Assembly: GCF_034344865.1 (NCBI RefSeq)
Contig: NZ_CP133774.1
Span: 1,736,001 to 1,800,000 of the forward strand
Direction of reading: 5' to 3'
DNA length: 64,000 nt
From: Pseudomonas sp. 10S4
Lineage (GTDB): Bacteria > Pseudomonadota > Gammaproteobacteria > Pseudomonadales > Pseudomonadaceae
Positions 7,903 to 21,360 of this stretch are shown piece by piece (position 1 is the stretch's first letter; the number at the start of each line of letters is the position of its first letter). Both the position numbers and the translations under genes were made by a program. The notes beneath the pieces are model-generated. The model was not told the origin of the DNA. It ran no database searches and worked only from the letters and a program-made list of their open reading frames with translations.

Positions 7903-8835
7903 ATGGATAGACAAACCCTGATGCTCTTCGGCGGGATCGGCATGATCCTGGTGCTGGCCTCGTTGATCGGCCTGATCCTCAAGTTGCGCACCCGCGGCAC
8001 GCCCAATCCGGTGGTCGACAACCTCAACGCCCGCATCAACGCCTGGTGGGTGATGGTGCTGGTGATCGGCATCGCCTTTTGGCTGGGCACCGGCGCGGTG
8101 ATCCTGTTGTTCTACGCGGTGTCGTTCTATGCGCTGCGCGAATTCCTCACCCTAACGCCGACCCGACGCAGCGATTACCCGGCACTGGTAGCGGCGTTTT
8201 ATCTGGCGTTGCCGCTGCAATACCTGCTGATCTATTTCGATTGGTATGGCCTGTTTTCGATCTTTATCCCGGTGTACGTGTTTTTGCTGCTGCCGATCCT
8301 CGCGTCGCTCGGCGGCGACAGCACGCACTTCCTCGAACGTGCATCGAAAGTGCAGTGGGGCTTGATGATCGCGGTGTTCTGCGTGTCGTTCGTGCCAGCG
8401 CTGCTGACCCTGGACATCGTCGGGTATGAAGGTCGCAACCTGCTGCTGATCGCCTACCTGGTGATCGTGGTGCAGCTGTCGGATGTACTGCAGTACGTCT
8501 GCGGCAAGCTGTTCGGTAAACACAAAATCGCGCCCAACCTGTCGCCCTCTAAAACCGTCGAAGGCTTTGTCGGCGGCGTGCTGCTGTCCTCGCTGATTGG
8601 GGCCGCGTTGTGGTGGACCACACCGTTCAATCCGTGGCAGTCGTTTTTGATTGCGCTGCTGATCAACCTGCTAGGCTTTGCCGGCGGCATCGTGATGTCG
8701 GCGATCAAACGCGATCGCGGCGTGAAGGATTGGGGACACATGATCGAAGGTCATGGAGGGATGCTGGATCGGCTGGATTCGGTGTGTTTTGCGGCGCCGA
8801 TTTTCTTTCATCTGGTGCGGTATTGGTGGACTTGA
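7903..8835 (+). CDS. Phosphatidate cytidylyltransferase (CdsA/YnbB-like)
   Basis: This 310-residue multi-pass protein has the CDP-diacylglycerol synthase signature: LSPSKTVEGFVGG near residue 213 and SAIKRDRGVKDWGH followed by IEGHGGMLDRLDS near the C-terminus. About eight hydrophobic helices precede it. It makes CDP-diacylglycerol from phosphatidate and CTP, the donor used by the CDP-alcohol phosphotransferase at 3090. It is the last gene of the operon, one base after the acyltransferase stop, and is followed by a hairpin terminator. This is probably not the housekeeping cdsA, which normally sits in the lipid A/tsf region. Confidence 0.88.
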   Translation: MDRQTLMLFGGIGMILVLASLIGLILKLRTRGTPNPVVDNLNARINAWWVMVLVIGIAFWLGTGAVILLFYAVSFYALREFLTLTPTRRSDYPALVAAFYLALPLQYLLIYFDWYGLFSIFIPVYVFLLLPILASLGGDSTHFLERASKVQWGLMIAVFCVSFVPALLTLDIVGYEGRNLLLIAYLVIVVQLSDVLQYVCGKLFGKHKIAPNLSPSKTVEGFVGGVLLSSLIGAALWWTTPFNPWQSFLIALLINLLGFAGGIVMSAIKRDRGVKDWGHMIEGHGGMLDRLDSVCFAAPIFFHLVRYWWT

Positions 8836-8861
8836 AGTAGCTTGGCCTTTTCCAAGCCAAA

Positions 8862-8892
8862 AAAAGACCGCAGCGAATAGCTACGGTCTTTT
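8862..8892. terminator. Bidirectional terminator between the lipid operon and glmS
   Basis: The arms AAAAGACCG (8862-8870) and CGGTCTTTT (8884-8892) are perfect complements, flanked by an A-run on the left and T-runs on the right. It can end transcription from the plus-strand lipid operon and from minus-strand glmS. Confidence 0.85.
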
Positions 8893-8917
8893 TGTTTTTG
8901 CATCATCTGTGGATAAC
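8885..8917. other. Predicted Tn7 attachment site region downstream of glmS (empty)
   Basis: Tn7 is known to recognise the 3' end of glmS through TnsD and to insert about 25 bases past its stop codon. That places the target near 8893, at the foot of the terminator. No Tn7 end or transposon gene is present, so the site is unoccupied. This is an inference from position only. Confidence 0.5.
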
Positions 8918-10753
8918 TTATTCCACAGTCACCGACTTCGCCAGGTTACGCGGCTGGTCAACGTCCGTGCCTTTCAACACCGCCACGTAGTACGACAGCA
9001 ACTGCAGCGGGATGGTGTAGAGGATCGGCGACAGGATGTCGTGGATGTGCGGCATCTGTACAACGTAAGTGCCTTCGCCATTGACCATGCCGGCTTTCTC
9101 GTCAGCGAAGACGATCAACTGGCCGCCACGGGCGCGGACTTCCTGGAGATTGGATTTCAGCTTCTCCAGCAGTTCGTTGTTCGGTGCCACGGTGACCACT
9201 GGCATGTCGTTATCCACAAGCGCGAGCGGACCGTGCTTGAGTTCGCCGGCCGGGTAGGCTTCGGCGTGGATGTAGGAAATCTCCTTGAGTTTCAGGGCGC
9301 CTTCCATCGCCACCGGGTATTGCGCGCCACGGCCCAGGAACAAGGTGTGGTTCTTGTCGGCGAACAGTTCGGCGATTTTTTCCACGGTGCTGTCCATTGC
9401 CAGGGCTTCGCCCAAACGGGTTGGCAGGCGACGCAGTTCTTCCACCAGGGTGGCTTCGACGCCTTTGGCCAAGGTGCCGCGCACTTGGCCGAGGGACAGG
9501 GTCAGCAGCAACAAACCAACCAACTGAGTGGTGAAGGCTTTGGTCGAGGCCACGCCGATTTCGCGACCGGCCTGGGTCAGCAGGGTCAGGTCGGATTCAC
9601 GCACCAGCGAGCTGATGCCAACGTTGCAGATTGCCAGGCTGGCGAGGAAACCCAGTTCCTTGGCGTTGCGCAGGGCGGCCAGGGTGTCGGCGGTTTCGCC
9701 GGACTGGGAGATGGTCACGAACAGGGTGTCGGGCTGAACCACCACTTTGCGGTAGCGGAATTCGCTGGCGACTTCGACCTGGCACGGAATACCGGCCAGT
9801 TCTTCGAGCCAGTAACGGGCAACCATACCGGCGTGGTAGCTGGTGCCGCAGGCAACGATCTGTACATTGCGAACTTTGGCGAACAGCTCGGCAGCCTGTG
9901 GACCGAACGCTTGCACCAACACTTGCTGCTGGCTCAGACGCCCTTCCAGCGTGCGTTGCACAACGGAAGGTTGCTCATGGATTTCCTTGAGCATGAAGTG
10001 GCGGAACTCGCCTTTCTCTGCCGATTCGGCACTGTCGCGGTACTGCACGGCTTCGCGCTCGACGGCTTTGCCGTTAATGTCCCAGATTTGCACGCTGTCG
10101 CGACGAATCTCGGCGATGTCGCCTTCTTCCATGTACATGAAGCGGTCGGTGACCTGGCGCAGGGCCAGTTGGTCGGAAGCGAGGAAGTTTTCCCCCAGGC
10201 CCAGACCGATCACCAACGGGCTGCCGCTGCGGGCGGCGACCAGACGATCCGGTTGGTCGGCGCTGATAACCGCCAGACCATAAGCACCGTGCAGCTCTTT
10301 GACGGTGGCCTTGAGGGCTACGGTCAGATCGTGCAGGTCCTTGAGTTTATGCGCCAGCAGGTGGGCGATGACTTCGGTGTCGGTATCGGAGGTGAACACG
10401 TAACCCAGGGCTTTCAATTTTTCGCGCAGGGCTTCGTGGTTCTCGATGATGCCGTTGTGCACCACAGCCAGGTTCTGCCCGGAGAAATGCGGGTGGGCGT
10501 TGCGTTCGCACGGCGCACCGTGGGTCGCCCAACGGGTATGGGCAATGCCCAGACGTCCGATCAGCGGCGCTTCGGCCAGGGCTTGATCCAGCTCACTGAC
10601 CTTGCCCGGACGACGGACGCGATCGAGCATCCCGTCATTGGTGAAGACCGCCACACCGGCGCTGTCGTAGCCACGGTATTCCAGGCGCTTCAGGCCTTCG
10701 AGCAGGATGGCGGTGATGTTACGTTCTGCGACTGCGCCGACAATTCCACACAT
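8918..10753 (-). CDS. glmS: Glutamine--fructose-6-phosphate aminotransferase (isomerizing)
   Basis: This 611-residue protein begins MCGIVGAV, so Cys2, the nucleophile of the N-terminal glutaminase domain (~2-240), is in place. Two SIS sugar-isomerase domains follow (~290-430 and ~460-600, with [14 protein letters not shown]). It makes glucosamine-6-phosphate from fructose-6-phosphate and glutamine, the entry to UDP-GlcNAc for peptidoglycan and LPS. It lies 1 base downstream of the DeoR regulator glmR, consistent with co-transcription, and ends VTVE. Confidence 0.97.
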   Translation of the reverse strand: MCGIVGAVAERNITAILLEGLKRLEYRGYDSAGVAVFTNDGMLDRVRRPGKVSELDQALAEAPLIGRLGIAHTRWATHGAPCERNAHPHFSGQNLAVVHNGIIENHEALREKLKALGYVFTSDTDTEVIAHLLAHKLKDLHDLTVALKATVKELHGAYGLAVISADQPDRLVAARSGSPLVIGLGLGENFLASDQLALRQVTDRFMYMEEGDIAEIRRDSVQIWDINGKAVEREAVQYRDSAESAEKGEFRHFMLKEIHEQPSVVQRTLEGRLSQQQVLVQAFGPQAAELFAKVRNVQIVACGTSYHAGMVARYWLEELAGIPCQVEVASEFRYRKVVVQPDTLFVTISQSGETADTLAALRNAKELGFLASLAICNVGISSLVRESDLTLLTQAGREIGVASTKAFTTQLVGLLLLTLSLGQVRGTLAKGVEATLVEELRRLPTRLGEALAMDSTVEKIAELFADKNHTLFLGRGAQYPVAMEGALKLKEISYIHAEAYPAGELKHGPLALVDNDMPVVTVAPNNELLEKLKSNLQEVRARGGQLIVFADEKAGMVNGEGTYVVQMPHIHDILSPILYTIPLQLLSYYVAVLKGTDVDQPRNLAKSVTVE

Positions 10754-10754
10754 G

Positions 10755-11531
10755 CTATTTCTCCTGACTGACAGCCGCGAGAATCAAATTGATACCGCGG
10801 GCCTGAATCTGATCCCGTGCCTCAAGCGGCAAGCGATCATCGGTAATAAGGGTATGGACACTGCTCCAGGGCAGCTCCAGGTTGGGAATCTTGCGGCCGA
10901 TCTTGTCGGCCTCGACCATCACCACCACTTCCCGGGCGACTTCAGCCATGACCCGGCTCAGCCCCAGCAGTTCGTTGAAGGTCGTGGTGCCGCGTTCCAG
11001 ATCGATGCCGTCGGCACCGATGAACAGTTGGTCGAAGTCGTAAGAGCGTAGTACCTGCTCGGCCACCTGACCTTGAAAGGACTCGGAATGGGGGTCCCAA
11101 GTACCGCCGGTCATCAACAGTACCGGTTCGTGCTCCAGTTCGCTCAAGGCGCTGGCGACATTCAAGGAATTGGTCATCACCACCAGACCGGGTTGCTGAC
11201 CGAGTTCCGGGATCATGGCGGCGGTGGTGCTGCCGCTGTCGATGATGATCCGCGCATGCTCACGAATTCGCGTGACCGCGGCGCGAGCGATGGCTTGTTT
11301 GTACTTGGAAACCGGCTGACCGAGGTCCGTCACCAGTTCCTGCGGCATGGTGATCGCGCCACCGTAACGGCGCAGCAGCAAGCCATTGCTTTCAAGTGCG
11401 GCCAAGTCCTTGCGAACCGTAACTTCCGAGGTTTCGAAACGCTTGGCCAGTTCATCCACACTGACTTCCCCCTGCTCGTTGAGCAAGGCAAGGATGTTGT
11501 GGCGGCGTTGTGGTGTATTGCGCTTCGACAT
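10755..11531 (-). CDS. glmR: DeoR-family regulator upstream of glmS (GlmR)
   Basis: This 258-residue protein has a DeoR helix-turn-helix at residues ~5-60 ([31 protein letters not shown]) and a sugar-phosphate sensing domain (~75-255, [23 protein letters not shown]). The start at 11531 gives the family N-terminus [10 protein letters not shown]; an ATG 42 bases upstream gives a non-conserved extension. It sits directly before glmS, as glmR does in P. aeruginosa, so regulation of amino-sugar synthesis is likely. Confidence 0.88.
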   Translation of the reverse strand: MSKRNTPQRRHNILALLNEQGEVSVDELAKRFETSEVTVRKDLAALESNGLLLRRYGGAITMPQELVTDLGQPVSKYKQAIARAAVTRIREHARIIIDSGSTTAAMIPELGQQPGLVVMTNSLNVASALSELEHEPVLLMTGGTWDPHSESFQGQVAEQVLRSYDFDQLFIGADGIDLERGTTTFNELLGLSRVMAEVAREVVVMVEADKIGRKIPNLELPWSSVHTLITDDRLPLEARDQIQARGINLILAAVSQEK

Positions 11532-11630
11532 GGGCTGGTAAGTTTCGATTCGAAAGATAACGGAAGCAATCAAAACCTATTGGCGAAACTTCGTCAAGCC
11601 AGCGCAAGAAAAAAGATGTGTATATAAACG

Positions 11631-11694
11631 CTTCGCGGGCAAGCCTCGCTCCTACAGACAGTGATATCTGTAGGAACGAGGCTTGCCCGCGAAG
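11631..11694. repeat. REP inverted pair (family A variant)
   Basis: Near-perfect arms (CTTCGCGGGCAAGCCTCG... and its complement ...CGAGGCTTGCCCGCGAAG) face each other across a short centre containing TGATATC. They lie between glmR and glmU. The unit differs from the 1943 copy by a few bases. Confidence 0.88.
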
Positions 11695-11730
11695 GCGATC
11701 TGTCATCCGCCACAACACTCTGTGGATAAC

Positions 11731-13098
11731 TCAGCTCTTCTTGATCTTCACCGGCCGCTTCCAGCCGTCGATGTTCTTCTGCCGCGCCCGCCCTACTGCC
11801 AACTGTGCGTTATCCACATTCTGGGTAATGGTCGAACCCGCCGCAGTGGTTGCCCCTGACGAGATATCCACAGGCGCCACCAACGAGTTGTTGGAACCGA
11901 TGAACACATCTTCACCCAACACGGTTTTCCACTTGTTCGCACCGTCGTAGTTGCAGGTGATAGTGCCGGCACCAATGTTGGTCCGGGCGCCGATTTCGGC
12001 ATCGCCCAGGTACGTCAGGTGACCGGCCTTGGCGTCCTCGCCCATGTGTGCGTTTTTCAGTTCGACAAAGTTACCCACATGGGCCCGGGCTTCCAGAACC
12101 GTTCCTGGACGCAAACGCGCGAATGGGCCGGCGTCGCTGCCTTCACCCATAATCGCGCCGTCGATATGACTGTTGGCCTTGATCACCACGCCTTTGCGCA
12201 AGGTGCTGTCCTTGATCACGCAGTTCGGGCCAATCACCACGTCGTCTTCGATAACGACGTTGCCTTCGAGGATCACGTTGATGTCGATCAGCACATCGCG
12301 ACCGATGGTGACCTCGCCGCGCACATCGAAACGGGCCGGATCGCGCAGGGTCACACCCTGAGCCATCAAGCGGAGGCCGGCGCGCAACTGATAGTGACGC
12401 TCAAGCTCCGAGAGTTGCTTGCGATCGTTGGCGCCCTGCACTTCCATGGCGTCGTGGGGTTGTTCAGTGGCCACCACCAAACCATCGCTGACCGCCATCG
12501 CAATCACGTCGGTCAGGTAGTACTCGCCTTGGACGTTGTTGTTGGAGAGCCGGCCCATCCAGTCGCCCAGACGTTCAAACGGCACCGCCAGAATCCCAGT
12601 GTTGCCTTCGGTGATCGCGCGTTCGGCTTCGCTGGCGTCTTTCTGTTCGACGATGGCCGTGACCTTGCCGTCGGCATCACGAACGATACGGCCGTAGCCG
12701 GTCGGGTCATCCAACTCGACGGTGAGCAAGCCCAACTGCTGCGGCGCCACCTGCTTGAGCAGGCGTTGCAGTGTTTCGACTTCGATCAACGGCACGTCAC
12801 CGTAGAGAATCAGCACGGTATCGGAGGTGATGAACGGTACGGCTTGGGCCACGGCGTGACCGGTGCCCAGTTGCTTGTCTTGCAGCACGAAATTAAGGTC
12901 ATCCGCTGCCAGGCGCTCACGCACGGCATCAGCGCCATGGCCGATCACCACATGGATGCGCTGTGGATCAAGTTGCCGGGCGCTGTGGATAACATGGCCG
13001 AGCATCGAGTTGCCGGCAATCGGGTGCAGGACCTTGGGCAATGCCGAACGCATGCGAGTGCCTTGGCCGGCAGCGAGGATAACGATTTCGAGAGACAT
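11731..13098 (-). CDS. glmU: Bifunctional UDP-N-acetylglucosamine diphosphorylase / glucosamine-1-phosphate N-acetyltransferase
   Basis: This 455-residue protein has an N-terminal uridylyltransferase domain (~1-227) with [18 protein letters not shown]. The C-terminal left-handed beta-helix acetyltransferase (~250-455) shows hexapeptide repeats such as [10 protein letters not shown] and [14 protein letters not shown]. It acetylates glucosamine-1-phosphate and couples it to UTP, giving UDP-GlcNAc. It follows atpC on the same strand but is separated from it by a terminator. Confidence 0.97.
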   Translation of the reverse strand: MSLEIVILAAGQGTRMRSALPKVLHPIAGNSMLGHVIHSARQLDPQRIHVVIGHGADAVRERLAADDLNFVLQDKQLGTGHAVAQAVPFITSDTVLILYGDVPLIEVETLQRLLKQVAPQQLGLLTVELDDPTGYGRIVRDADGKVTAIVEQKDASEAERAITEGNTGILAVPFERLGDWMGRLSNNNVQGEYYLTDVIAMAVSDGLVVATEQPHDAMEVQGANDRKQLSELERHYQLRAGLRLMAQGVTLRDPARFDVRGEVTIGRDVLIDINVILEGNVVIEDDVVIGPNCVIKDSTLRKGVVIKANSHIDGAIMGEGSDAGPFARLRPGTVLEARAHVGNFVELKNAHMGEDAKAGHLTYLGDAEIGARTNIGAGTITCNYDGANKWKTVLGEDVFIGSNNSLVAPVDISSGATTAAGSTITQNVDNAQLAVGRARQKNIDGWKRPVKIKKS

Positions 13099-13159
13099 GA
13101 CTGGCTACCAATCCTGGGTGGTCAGCAACTGCGACCAGATTATGAAAGTCGGAAAAGAA

Positions 13160-13183
13160 AAAGGGTAGCCGAGGCTACCCTTT
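13160..13183 (-). terminator. Terminator after atpC
   Basis: The arms AAAGGGTAGCC (13160-13170) and GGCTACCCTTT (13173-13183) form a strong hairpin. On the minus strand it is followed by a T-rich run, so it ends the atp operon before glmU. Confidence 0.88.
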
Positions 13184-13214
13184 TTAATCAATCGCACAAC
13201 AAGTCGATGACGGA

Positions 13215-13640
13215 TTAACCGCCAAACTTCTTGCGGATCTGCTGGACGGTGCGCAGCTGAGCTGTCGCCTCGGCCAGACGTGCGGCAGCAGAACCGTAAT
13301 CGAATTCTGCACCACGTTCATGCAAGGCCTTCTCGGCAGCCTTAACGGCTTCCTGAGCGGAGGCTTCATCCAGGTCGGCAGCACGTTGCACAGTGTCGGC
13401 AAGAACCTTGACCATGTTCGGCTGAACCTCGAGGAAACCACCGGAGATGTAAAACACCTCGGTTTCCCCGCCCTGCTTGATCAGGCGGATAGGACCTGGC
13501 TTGAGATTAGTGATCAGCGGCGCGTGACCCAGGGCGATACCAAGATCACCCAGTGCACCGTGCGCAATCACCATCTCGACCAGGCCGGAAAAGATTTCCC
13601 CTTCCGCGCTGACGATATCGCAATGGACTGTCATAGCCAT
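13215..13640 (-). CDS. atpC: F0F1 ATP synthase epsilon subunit
   Basis: This 141-residue protein starts [19 protein letters not shown] and has the N-terminal beta-sandwich (~1-85, [15 protein letters not shown]) followed by the C-terminal helical hairpin (~90-141) that inhibits ATP hydrolysis. It is part of the central stalk of F1. It is the last gene of the atp operon, after atpD. Confidence 0.96.
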   Translation of the reverse strand: MAMTVHCDIVSAEGEIFSGLVEMVIAHGALGDLGIALGHAPLITNLKPGPIRLIKQGGETEVFYISGGFLEVQPNMVKVLADTVQRAADLDEASAQEAVKAAEKALHERGAEFDYGSAAARLAEATAQLRTVQQIRKKFGG

Positions 13641-13685
13641 CTGATTGCCTCAACCTAAATTAGCGCCCGTTGCCGGGCGCCGGGA

Positions 13686-15092
<1,407 letters not shown>

Positions 15093-15953
15093 TTAAACCG
15101 CGGCAGCGCCGCCGACGATTTCCGAGATCTCTTGGGTGATCGCAGCCTGACGCGCCTTGTTGTAGATCAGCTGCAAATCGCTGATCAAATCACCGGCGTT
15201 GTCGGTAGCGTTCTTCATCGCGATCATCCGCGCAGCTTGTTCAGCCGCGTTGTTCTCGACCACCGCCTGGTAGACCTGCGACTCCACGTAGCGAACCATC
15301 AAGCCGTCAAGCAGCTCTTTGGCGTCCGGTTCGTAGAGATAGTCCCAGTGGTGCTTGAGGCCTTTATCCGGGGTTGCCACCAGTGGAATCAACTGCTCCA
15401 CGGTAGGCTGTTGCGTCATGGTGTTGATGAACTTGTTGGACACAACGCTCAGACGGTCGATACGACCATCGAGGTAGGCATCCAGCATCACCTTGACGCT
15501 GCCAATCAGATCATTGATCGACGGCTCTTCACCCAGGTGGCTGATAGCTGCTACGACGTTACCGCCGAAGTTGCGGAAGAAAGCCGCACCCTTGCTACCC
15601 ACTACACACAGATCGATCTCGACGCCGTTTTCACGGTTTTTAGCCATGTCCTTGACCAAGGCCTTGAACAGGTTGGTGTTCAAGCCACCACACAGACCAC
15701 GGTCACTGCTCACTACAACATAACCAACGCGCTTGATTTCACGGTCGATCATGAATGGGTGGCGATATTCCGGGTTAGCGTTGGCCAAATGACCAATAAC
15801 CTGGCGGATGCGCTCCGCGTAAGGACGGCTAGCAGCCATGCGCATTTGTGCCTTGCGCATTTTACTGACCGCCACTTTTTCCATGGCGCTGGTAATCTTT
15901 TGCGTGCTTTTGATGCTCGCAATCTTACTGCGAATCTCTTTTGCGCCTGCCAT
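15093..15953 (-). CDS. atpG: F0F1 ATP synthase gamma subunit
   Basis: This 286-residue protein is the rotor shaft of F1. It has the conserved N-terminal helix ([20 protein letters not shown]) and the C-terminal helix ending [21 protein letters not shown], which together form the coiled coil; the Rossmann-like middle contains [11 protein letters not shown]. It lies between atpA and atpD. Confidence 0.97.
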   Translation of the reverse strand: MAGAKEIRSKIASIKSTQKITSAMEKVAVSKMRKAQMRMAASRPYAERIRQVIGHLANANPEYRHPFMIDREIKRVGYVVVSSDRGLCGGLNTNLFKALVKDMAKNRENGVEIDLCVVGSKGAAFFRNFGGNVVAAISHLGEEPSINDLIGSVKVMLDAYLDGRIDRLSVVSNKFINTMTQQPTVEQLIPLVATPDKGLKHHWDYLYEPDAKELLDGLMVRYVESQVYQAVVENNAAEQAARMIAMKNATDNAGDLISDLQLIYNKARQAAITQEISEIVGGAAAV

Positions 15954-16003
15954 GTAACACCTATCAGGTTAGCAAGCGGGAGCCTTGCGGCTCCCGCTGC
16001 GGC

Positions 16004-17548
16004 TTACCAGGTTTGGGTGGCCTTGAACTTCTCGATACCGGCTTTCATGCCAGCGTCGATTTCGTCATTGAAGTCACCCTTCACGTTGATCTTCGCCATC
16101 AAATCGGCGTGATCGCGGTTGAAGAAAGCAATCAGCGCTTGTTCGAAGCTGCCGATCTTGGCGATTTCAACGTCAGTCAGGAACCCACGCTCAGCGGCAT
16201 ACAGCGACAGCGCCATGTCAGCAATCGACATTGGTGCGTATTGCTTCTGCTTCATCAGCTCGGTAACGCGCTGACCATGCTCAAGTTGCTTACGGGTCGC
16301 TTCGTCCAGGTCAGAAGCGAACTGGGCGAATGCCGCCAGTTCACGGTACTGAGCCAGAGCGGTACGGATACCACCGGAGAGCTTCTTGATGATCTTGGTC
16401 TGAGCGGCACCACCCACACGGGATACCGAAACACCGGCGTTCACAGCAGGACGGATCCCGGAGTTGAACATGGCCGATTCCAGGAAGATCTGACCGTCGG
16501 TGATGGAAATCACGTTGGTCGGAACGAACGCGGAAACGTCGCCAGCCTGAGTTTCGATGATCGGCAGTGCGGTCAGGGAACCGGTTTTGCCGGTCACTGC
16601 GCCGTTGGTGAACTTCTCTACGTATTCTTCCGAAACGCGGGATGCGCGCTCCAGCAGACGGGAGTGGAGATAGAACACGTCGCCTGGGTAAGCTTCACGG
16701 CCTGGTGGACGGCGCAGCAGCAGGGAAATCTGGCGGTAAGCCACTGCTTGCTTGGACAGATCGTCATAAACGATCAGCGCGTCTTCACCGCGGTCGCGGA
16801 AGAATTCACCCATGGTGCAACCGGAGTACGGTGCCAGGAATTGCAGTGCTGCAGATTCCGAAGCGCTCGCTGCAACGACGATGGTGTTAGCCAGTGCGCC
16901 GTTTTCTTCCAGCTTGCGAACAACGTTGGCGATGGTCGATTGCTTCTGACCGATCGCTACGTAGACGCAGAAAATGCCGCTGTCTTTCTGGTTGATGATC
17001 GCGTCGATCGCCAGAGCGGTTTTACCGATCTGACGGTCACCGATGATCAGCTCACGCTGGCCACGGCCGACTGGGATCATGGCATCGACAGCCTTGTAGC
17101 CAGTCTGTACAGGCTGGTCTACCGACTTACGCCAGATCACGCCTGGAGCAACTTTCTCGACCGCATCGGTCTCGGTGTTGTTCAGCGGACCTTTGCCATC
17201 AACTGGGTTACCCAGTGCGTCGACTACGCGACCCAGCAGTTCCTTACCAACCGGAACTTCGAGGATGCGGCCAGTGCACTTGGCGCTCATGCCTTCAGCC
17301 AGAGACTGGTAGGAGCCCAATACAACAGCGCCTACAGAGTCTTGCTCAAGGTTGAGGGCCATGCCGAAGACGCCGCCCGGAAACTCGATCATCTCGCCGT
17401 ACATTACGTCGGCCAGACCGTGAATCCGCACGATACCGTCAGATACGCTGACGACAGTGCCTTCGTTACGGGCTTGGGAGGTCACATCGAGCTTGTCGAT
17501 GCGGCCCTTGATAATTTCACTTATTTCGGAAGGATTGAGTTGCTGCAT
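16004..17548 (-). CDS. atpA: F0F1 ATP synthase alpha subunit
   Basis: This 514-residue protein is the non-catalytic nucleotide-binding subunit of F1. The P-loop GDRQIGKT lies near residue 170, and the conserved [18 protein letters not shown] lies at ~363-380. It starts [17 protein letters not shown]. It is downstream of atpH and upstream of atpG. Confidence 0.98.
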   Translation of the reverse strand: MQQLNPSEISEIIKGRIDKLDVTSQARNEGTVVSVSDGIVRIHGLADVMYGEMIEFPGGVFGMALNLEQDSVGAVVLGSYQSLAEGMSAKCTGRILEVPVGKELLGRVVDALGNPVDGKGPLNNTETDAVEKVAPGVIWRKSVDQPVQTGYKAVDAMIPVGRGQRELIIGDRQIGKTALAIDAIINQKDSGIFCVYVAIGQKQSTIANVVRKLEENGALANTIVVAASASESAALQFLAPYSGCTMGEFFRDRGEDALIVYDDLSKQAVAYRQISLLLRRPPGREAYPGDVFYLHSRLLERASRVSEEYVEKFTNGAVTGKTGSLTALPIIETQAGDVSAFVPTNVISITDGQIFLESAMFNSGIRPAVNAGVSVSRVGGAAQTKIIKKLSGGIRTALAQYRELAAFAQFASDLDEATRKQLEHGQRVTELMKQKQYAPMSIADMALSLYAAERGFLTDVEIAKIGSFEQALIAFFNRDHADLMAKINVKGDFNDEIDAGMKAGIEKFKATQTW

Positions 17549-17569
17549 TGCTCTGCTGCCCCTTCAAAC

Positions 17570-18106
17570 TCAAGATTTCAATGCTTCGGCAAGATTCGCG
17601 AGTTTGCCGCGAATCGAGCCATCGATTACCAGGTCGCCGGCGCGAATGATGACACCACCAATAAGGGCGGCATCCTCCGCAACTTGCAGGCGCACTTCCC
17701 GGTTGAGTCGTGCACTGAGAACCTTGGCGAGTTTGTCTTGCTGTTCTTGGTTCAATGCGAAAGCACTGGTGACTTCAACGTCTACCGATTTCTCTTGTTC
17801 GGCCTTGTACAGGTCAAACAGAGCGGCGATCTCCGGCAACAGCGGGAGACGGTCGTTTTCGGCAACGACGTGAATGAAGTTCTGTACCTTCACATCAAAC
17901 TTGTCGCCGCACACGTCAATAAACGTGGCGGCCTTGTCTGCGCTCGTCAGTCGCGGGGCCTTGAGCACGCGCTGCATGGTGTCGTCTTGCGACACTGCTG
18001 CAGCCAGGCCGAGCATGGCTGACCAAGAGGCCAGTTGCTGGTGGGCCTGGGCGTGCTCGAAGGCTGCCTTAGCGTAAGGTCGGGCCAACGTGGTCAATTC
18101 TGCCAT
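17570..18106 (-). CDS. atpH: F0F1 ATP synthase delta subunit
   Basis: This 178-residue protein begins [19 protein letters not shown], the OSCP/delta N-terminal six-helix domain, and ends with the conserved [20 protein letters not shown]. It joins F1 to the peripheral stalk. It starts 12 bases after atpF. Confidence 0.97.
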   Translation of the reverse strand: MAELTTLARPYAKAAFEHAQAHQQLASWSAMLGLAAAVSQDDTMQRVLKAPRLTSADKAATFIDVCGDKFDVKVQNFIHVVAENDRLPLLPEIAALFDLYKAEQEKSVDVEVTSAFALNQEQQDKLAKVLSARLNREVRLQVAEDAALIGGVIIRAGDLVIDGSIRGKLANLAEALKS

Positions 18107-18118
18107 GATCGCCCTCGC

Positions 18119-18589
18119 TTAAATTTCAGCAGCCAGTTTGTTTACCAGCTCCGCGTGCGCGTTTTGATCGATTGTGGCACCCAGGATCTTCTCGGCACCG
18201 CCAACGGCCAGTGCACCCAATTGGGCACGCAGCGCGTCTTTGACACTGTTCAGTTCCTGCTCGATCTCGGCCTGAGCCTGGACCTTCACACGGTCAGCGT
18301 CGATACGGGCTTTTTCAACAGCCTCTTCAACGATCTGGTTACCGCGTTTCTTGGCTTGCTCAATGATTTCGGCTGCCTGAGCTTTCGCTTCGCGCAGTTG
18401 CTGACCCGCTTTATCTTGGGCCAGCTCCAGGTCGCGAGCTGCTCGGGCGGCAGCGTCCAGTCCATCCGCGATCTTCTTCTGACGTTCGTGCAAAGCCGCG
18501 ATGACCGGAGGCCACACGAACTTCATGCAAAACAGTACAAAAATGAAGAACGCAACGGACTGGCCAATCAGGGTTGCATTAATGTTCAC
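18119..18589 (-). CDS. atpF: F0F1 ATP synthase subunit B
   Basis: This 156-residue protein has one N-terminal membrane helix (~5-27, [20 protein letters not shown]) and a long charged, Ala/Glu/Gln-rich coiled coil (~30-140). This forms the peripheral stalk of the ATP synthase. It lies between atpE and atpH. Confidence 0.97.
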   Translation of the reverse strand: MNINATLIGQSVAFFIFVLFCMKFVWPPVIAALHERQKKIADGLDAAARAARDLELAQDKAGQQLREAKAQAAEIIEQAKKRGNQIVEEAVEKARIDADRVKVQAQAEIEQELNSVKDALRAQLGALAVGGAEKILGATIDQNAHAELVNKLAAEI

Positions 18590-18645
18590 GCCAACACCTC
18601 GCTCGTTCGTTGCACATCACACCAATTACTCGAAGGTTCGAGTAA

Positions 18646-18918
<273 letters not shown>

Positions 18919-18991
18919 TTACGTCGTATGGTTTAGGTTTTTTAGATTTTAAAGCGGTAAAACAAATCGTTTCATAAGCCCTGTTCGGGCA

Positions 18992-19013
18992 CCCACTCGT
19001 TTGACCGAGTGGG
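18992..19013 (-). other. Stem-loop between atpB and atpE
   Basis: The arms CCCACTCG (18992-18999) and CGAGTGGG (19006-19013) pair across a 6-base loop. No T-run follows on the minus strand, so it looks more like an mRNA-processing or stability element than a terminator. It lies in the longest gap of the atp operon, upstream of the subunit needed in the highest copy number. Confidence 0.5.
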
Positions 19014-19037
19014 ACATCAGACTAGTCGAGACTGGTC

Positions 19038-20331
<1,294 letters not shown>

Positions 20332-20407
20332 CACTTCTTCCCCCAATGGTCGGCTGCCAGAATTCAATAACTTGGCATAATTTGTGCCGACAAAATGCGC
20401 GCAGAGT

Positions 20408-20429
20408 ATAGGGGCGGTTCAGCCCCTAT
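20408..20429 (-). terminator. Possible terminator between parB and atpI
   Basis: The arms ATAGGGGC (20408-20415) and GCCCCTAT (20422-20429) pair across 6 bases. It lies downstream of parB on the minus strand. The following T-tract is poor, so termination is uncertain. Confidence 0.45.
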
Positions 20430-20478
20430 TCAACTGTCAGGTAGTGATTTCCGACTGCGCGCTACATGAGGAAATGTT

Positions 20479-21351
20479 TCAGCGGATATGTGCAAGCACG
20501 CCTTGAAGCTCGTCGAGAGAGTTGTAACCAATCACCAACTGACCTTTGCCCTTCTTTCCGTGGCGGATCTGCACCGCAGAGCCTAGGCGCTCGGCCAGGC
20601 GCTGTTCGAGTCGAGCGATATCCGGGTCCGGTTTAACCGGTTCAGCAGGCTCTTGTTTACCCCCCAACCACTGGCGAACCAGTGCTTCGGTTTGGCGCAC
20701 GGTCAGCCCACGTGCGACAACATGTCGCGCCCCTTCAACCTGTTGATTCTCCGGCAAACCGAGCAAAGCACGTGCATGACCCATTTCCAGGTCGCCGTGG
20801 GACAGCATGGTTTTGATAACTTCCGGTAACGCGATCAAGCGTAGCAGGTTAGCCACGGTTACCCGGGACTTACCCACAGCTTCGGCGACTTGTTGCTGAG
20901 TCAGTTGGAATTCCTGCTGCAAACGCTGCAGGGCAACCGCTTCCTCGATCGGATTGAGGTCTTCGCGCTGGATGTTCTCGATCAGTGCCATGGCGATGGC
21001 GGTTTCATCCGGCACATCGCGAACCATCGCCGGGATGGTTTCCTGGCCAGCCTGCTGGCTGGCACGCCAGCGGCGTTCGCCAGCGATGATTTCAAAACGA
21101 CCGCCACCAATCGGGCGAACCACGATCGGCTGCATCACACCCTGGGCCTTGATCGACTGCGCCAGCTCTTCAAGCGCCTGAGGATCCATGTCTCGACGCG
21201 GCTGGTACTTGCCGCGCTGGATCAGGTCCAGGGGCAGGTGTTGCAACTCACGCTGATCGGCTTGTACCGCTTGCTCTTCGAGCGAGCTGACAGTCGGACC
21301 ACTCAGCAGTGCATCCAGTCCACGTCCGAGACCTCGTTTCTTGACGGCCAT
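20479..21351 (-). CDS. parB: Chromosome-partitioning protein ParB
   Basis: This 290-residue protein has the N-terminal ParA-contacting segment (MAVKKRGLGRGLDALLSG), the ParB/Srx CTP-binding domain with GERRWRASQ (~residue 90), a helix-turn-helix (~140-165, LTQQQVAEAVGKSRVTVANL) that reads parS, and a C-terminal dimerisation domain. It loads on parS and spreads to move the origin. Two parS sites lie in recF about 12 kb away. It follows parA by 9 bases. Confidence 0.97.
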   Translation of the reverse strand: MAVKKRGLGRGLDALLSGPTVSSLEEQAVQADQRELQHLPLDLIQRGKYQPRRDMDPQALEELAQSIKAQGVMQPIVVRPIGGGRFEIIAGERRWRASQQAGQETIPAMVRDVPDETAIAMALIENIQREDLNPIEEAVALQRLQQEFQLTQQQVAEAVGKSRVTVANLLRLIALPEVIKTMLSHGDLEMGHARALLGLPENQQVEGARHVVARGLTVRQTEALVRQWLGGKQEPAEPVKPDPDIARLEQRLAERLGSAVQIRHGKKGKGQLVIGYNSLDELQGVLAHIR

Positions 21352-21360
21352 GGGGATTCC

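Noticed and set aside
8753..10771. A 672-codon open frame on the plus strand opposite glmS.
   Set aside because: It lies antisense to a perfectly conserved glmS, has no recognisable motif, and is typical of GC-rich codon shadowing.
15941..18022. A 693-codon plus-strand open frame opposite atpA and atpH.
   Set aside because: It is the antisense shadow of well-conserved atp genes and shows no protein-family features.
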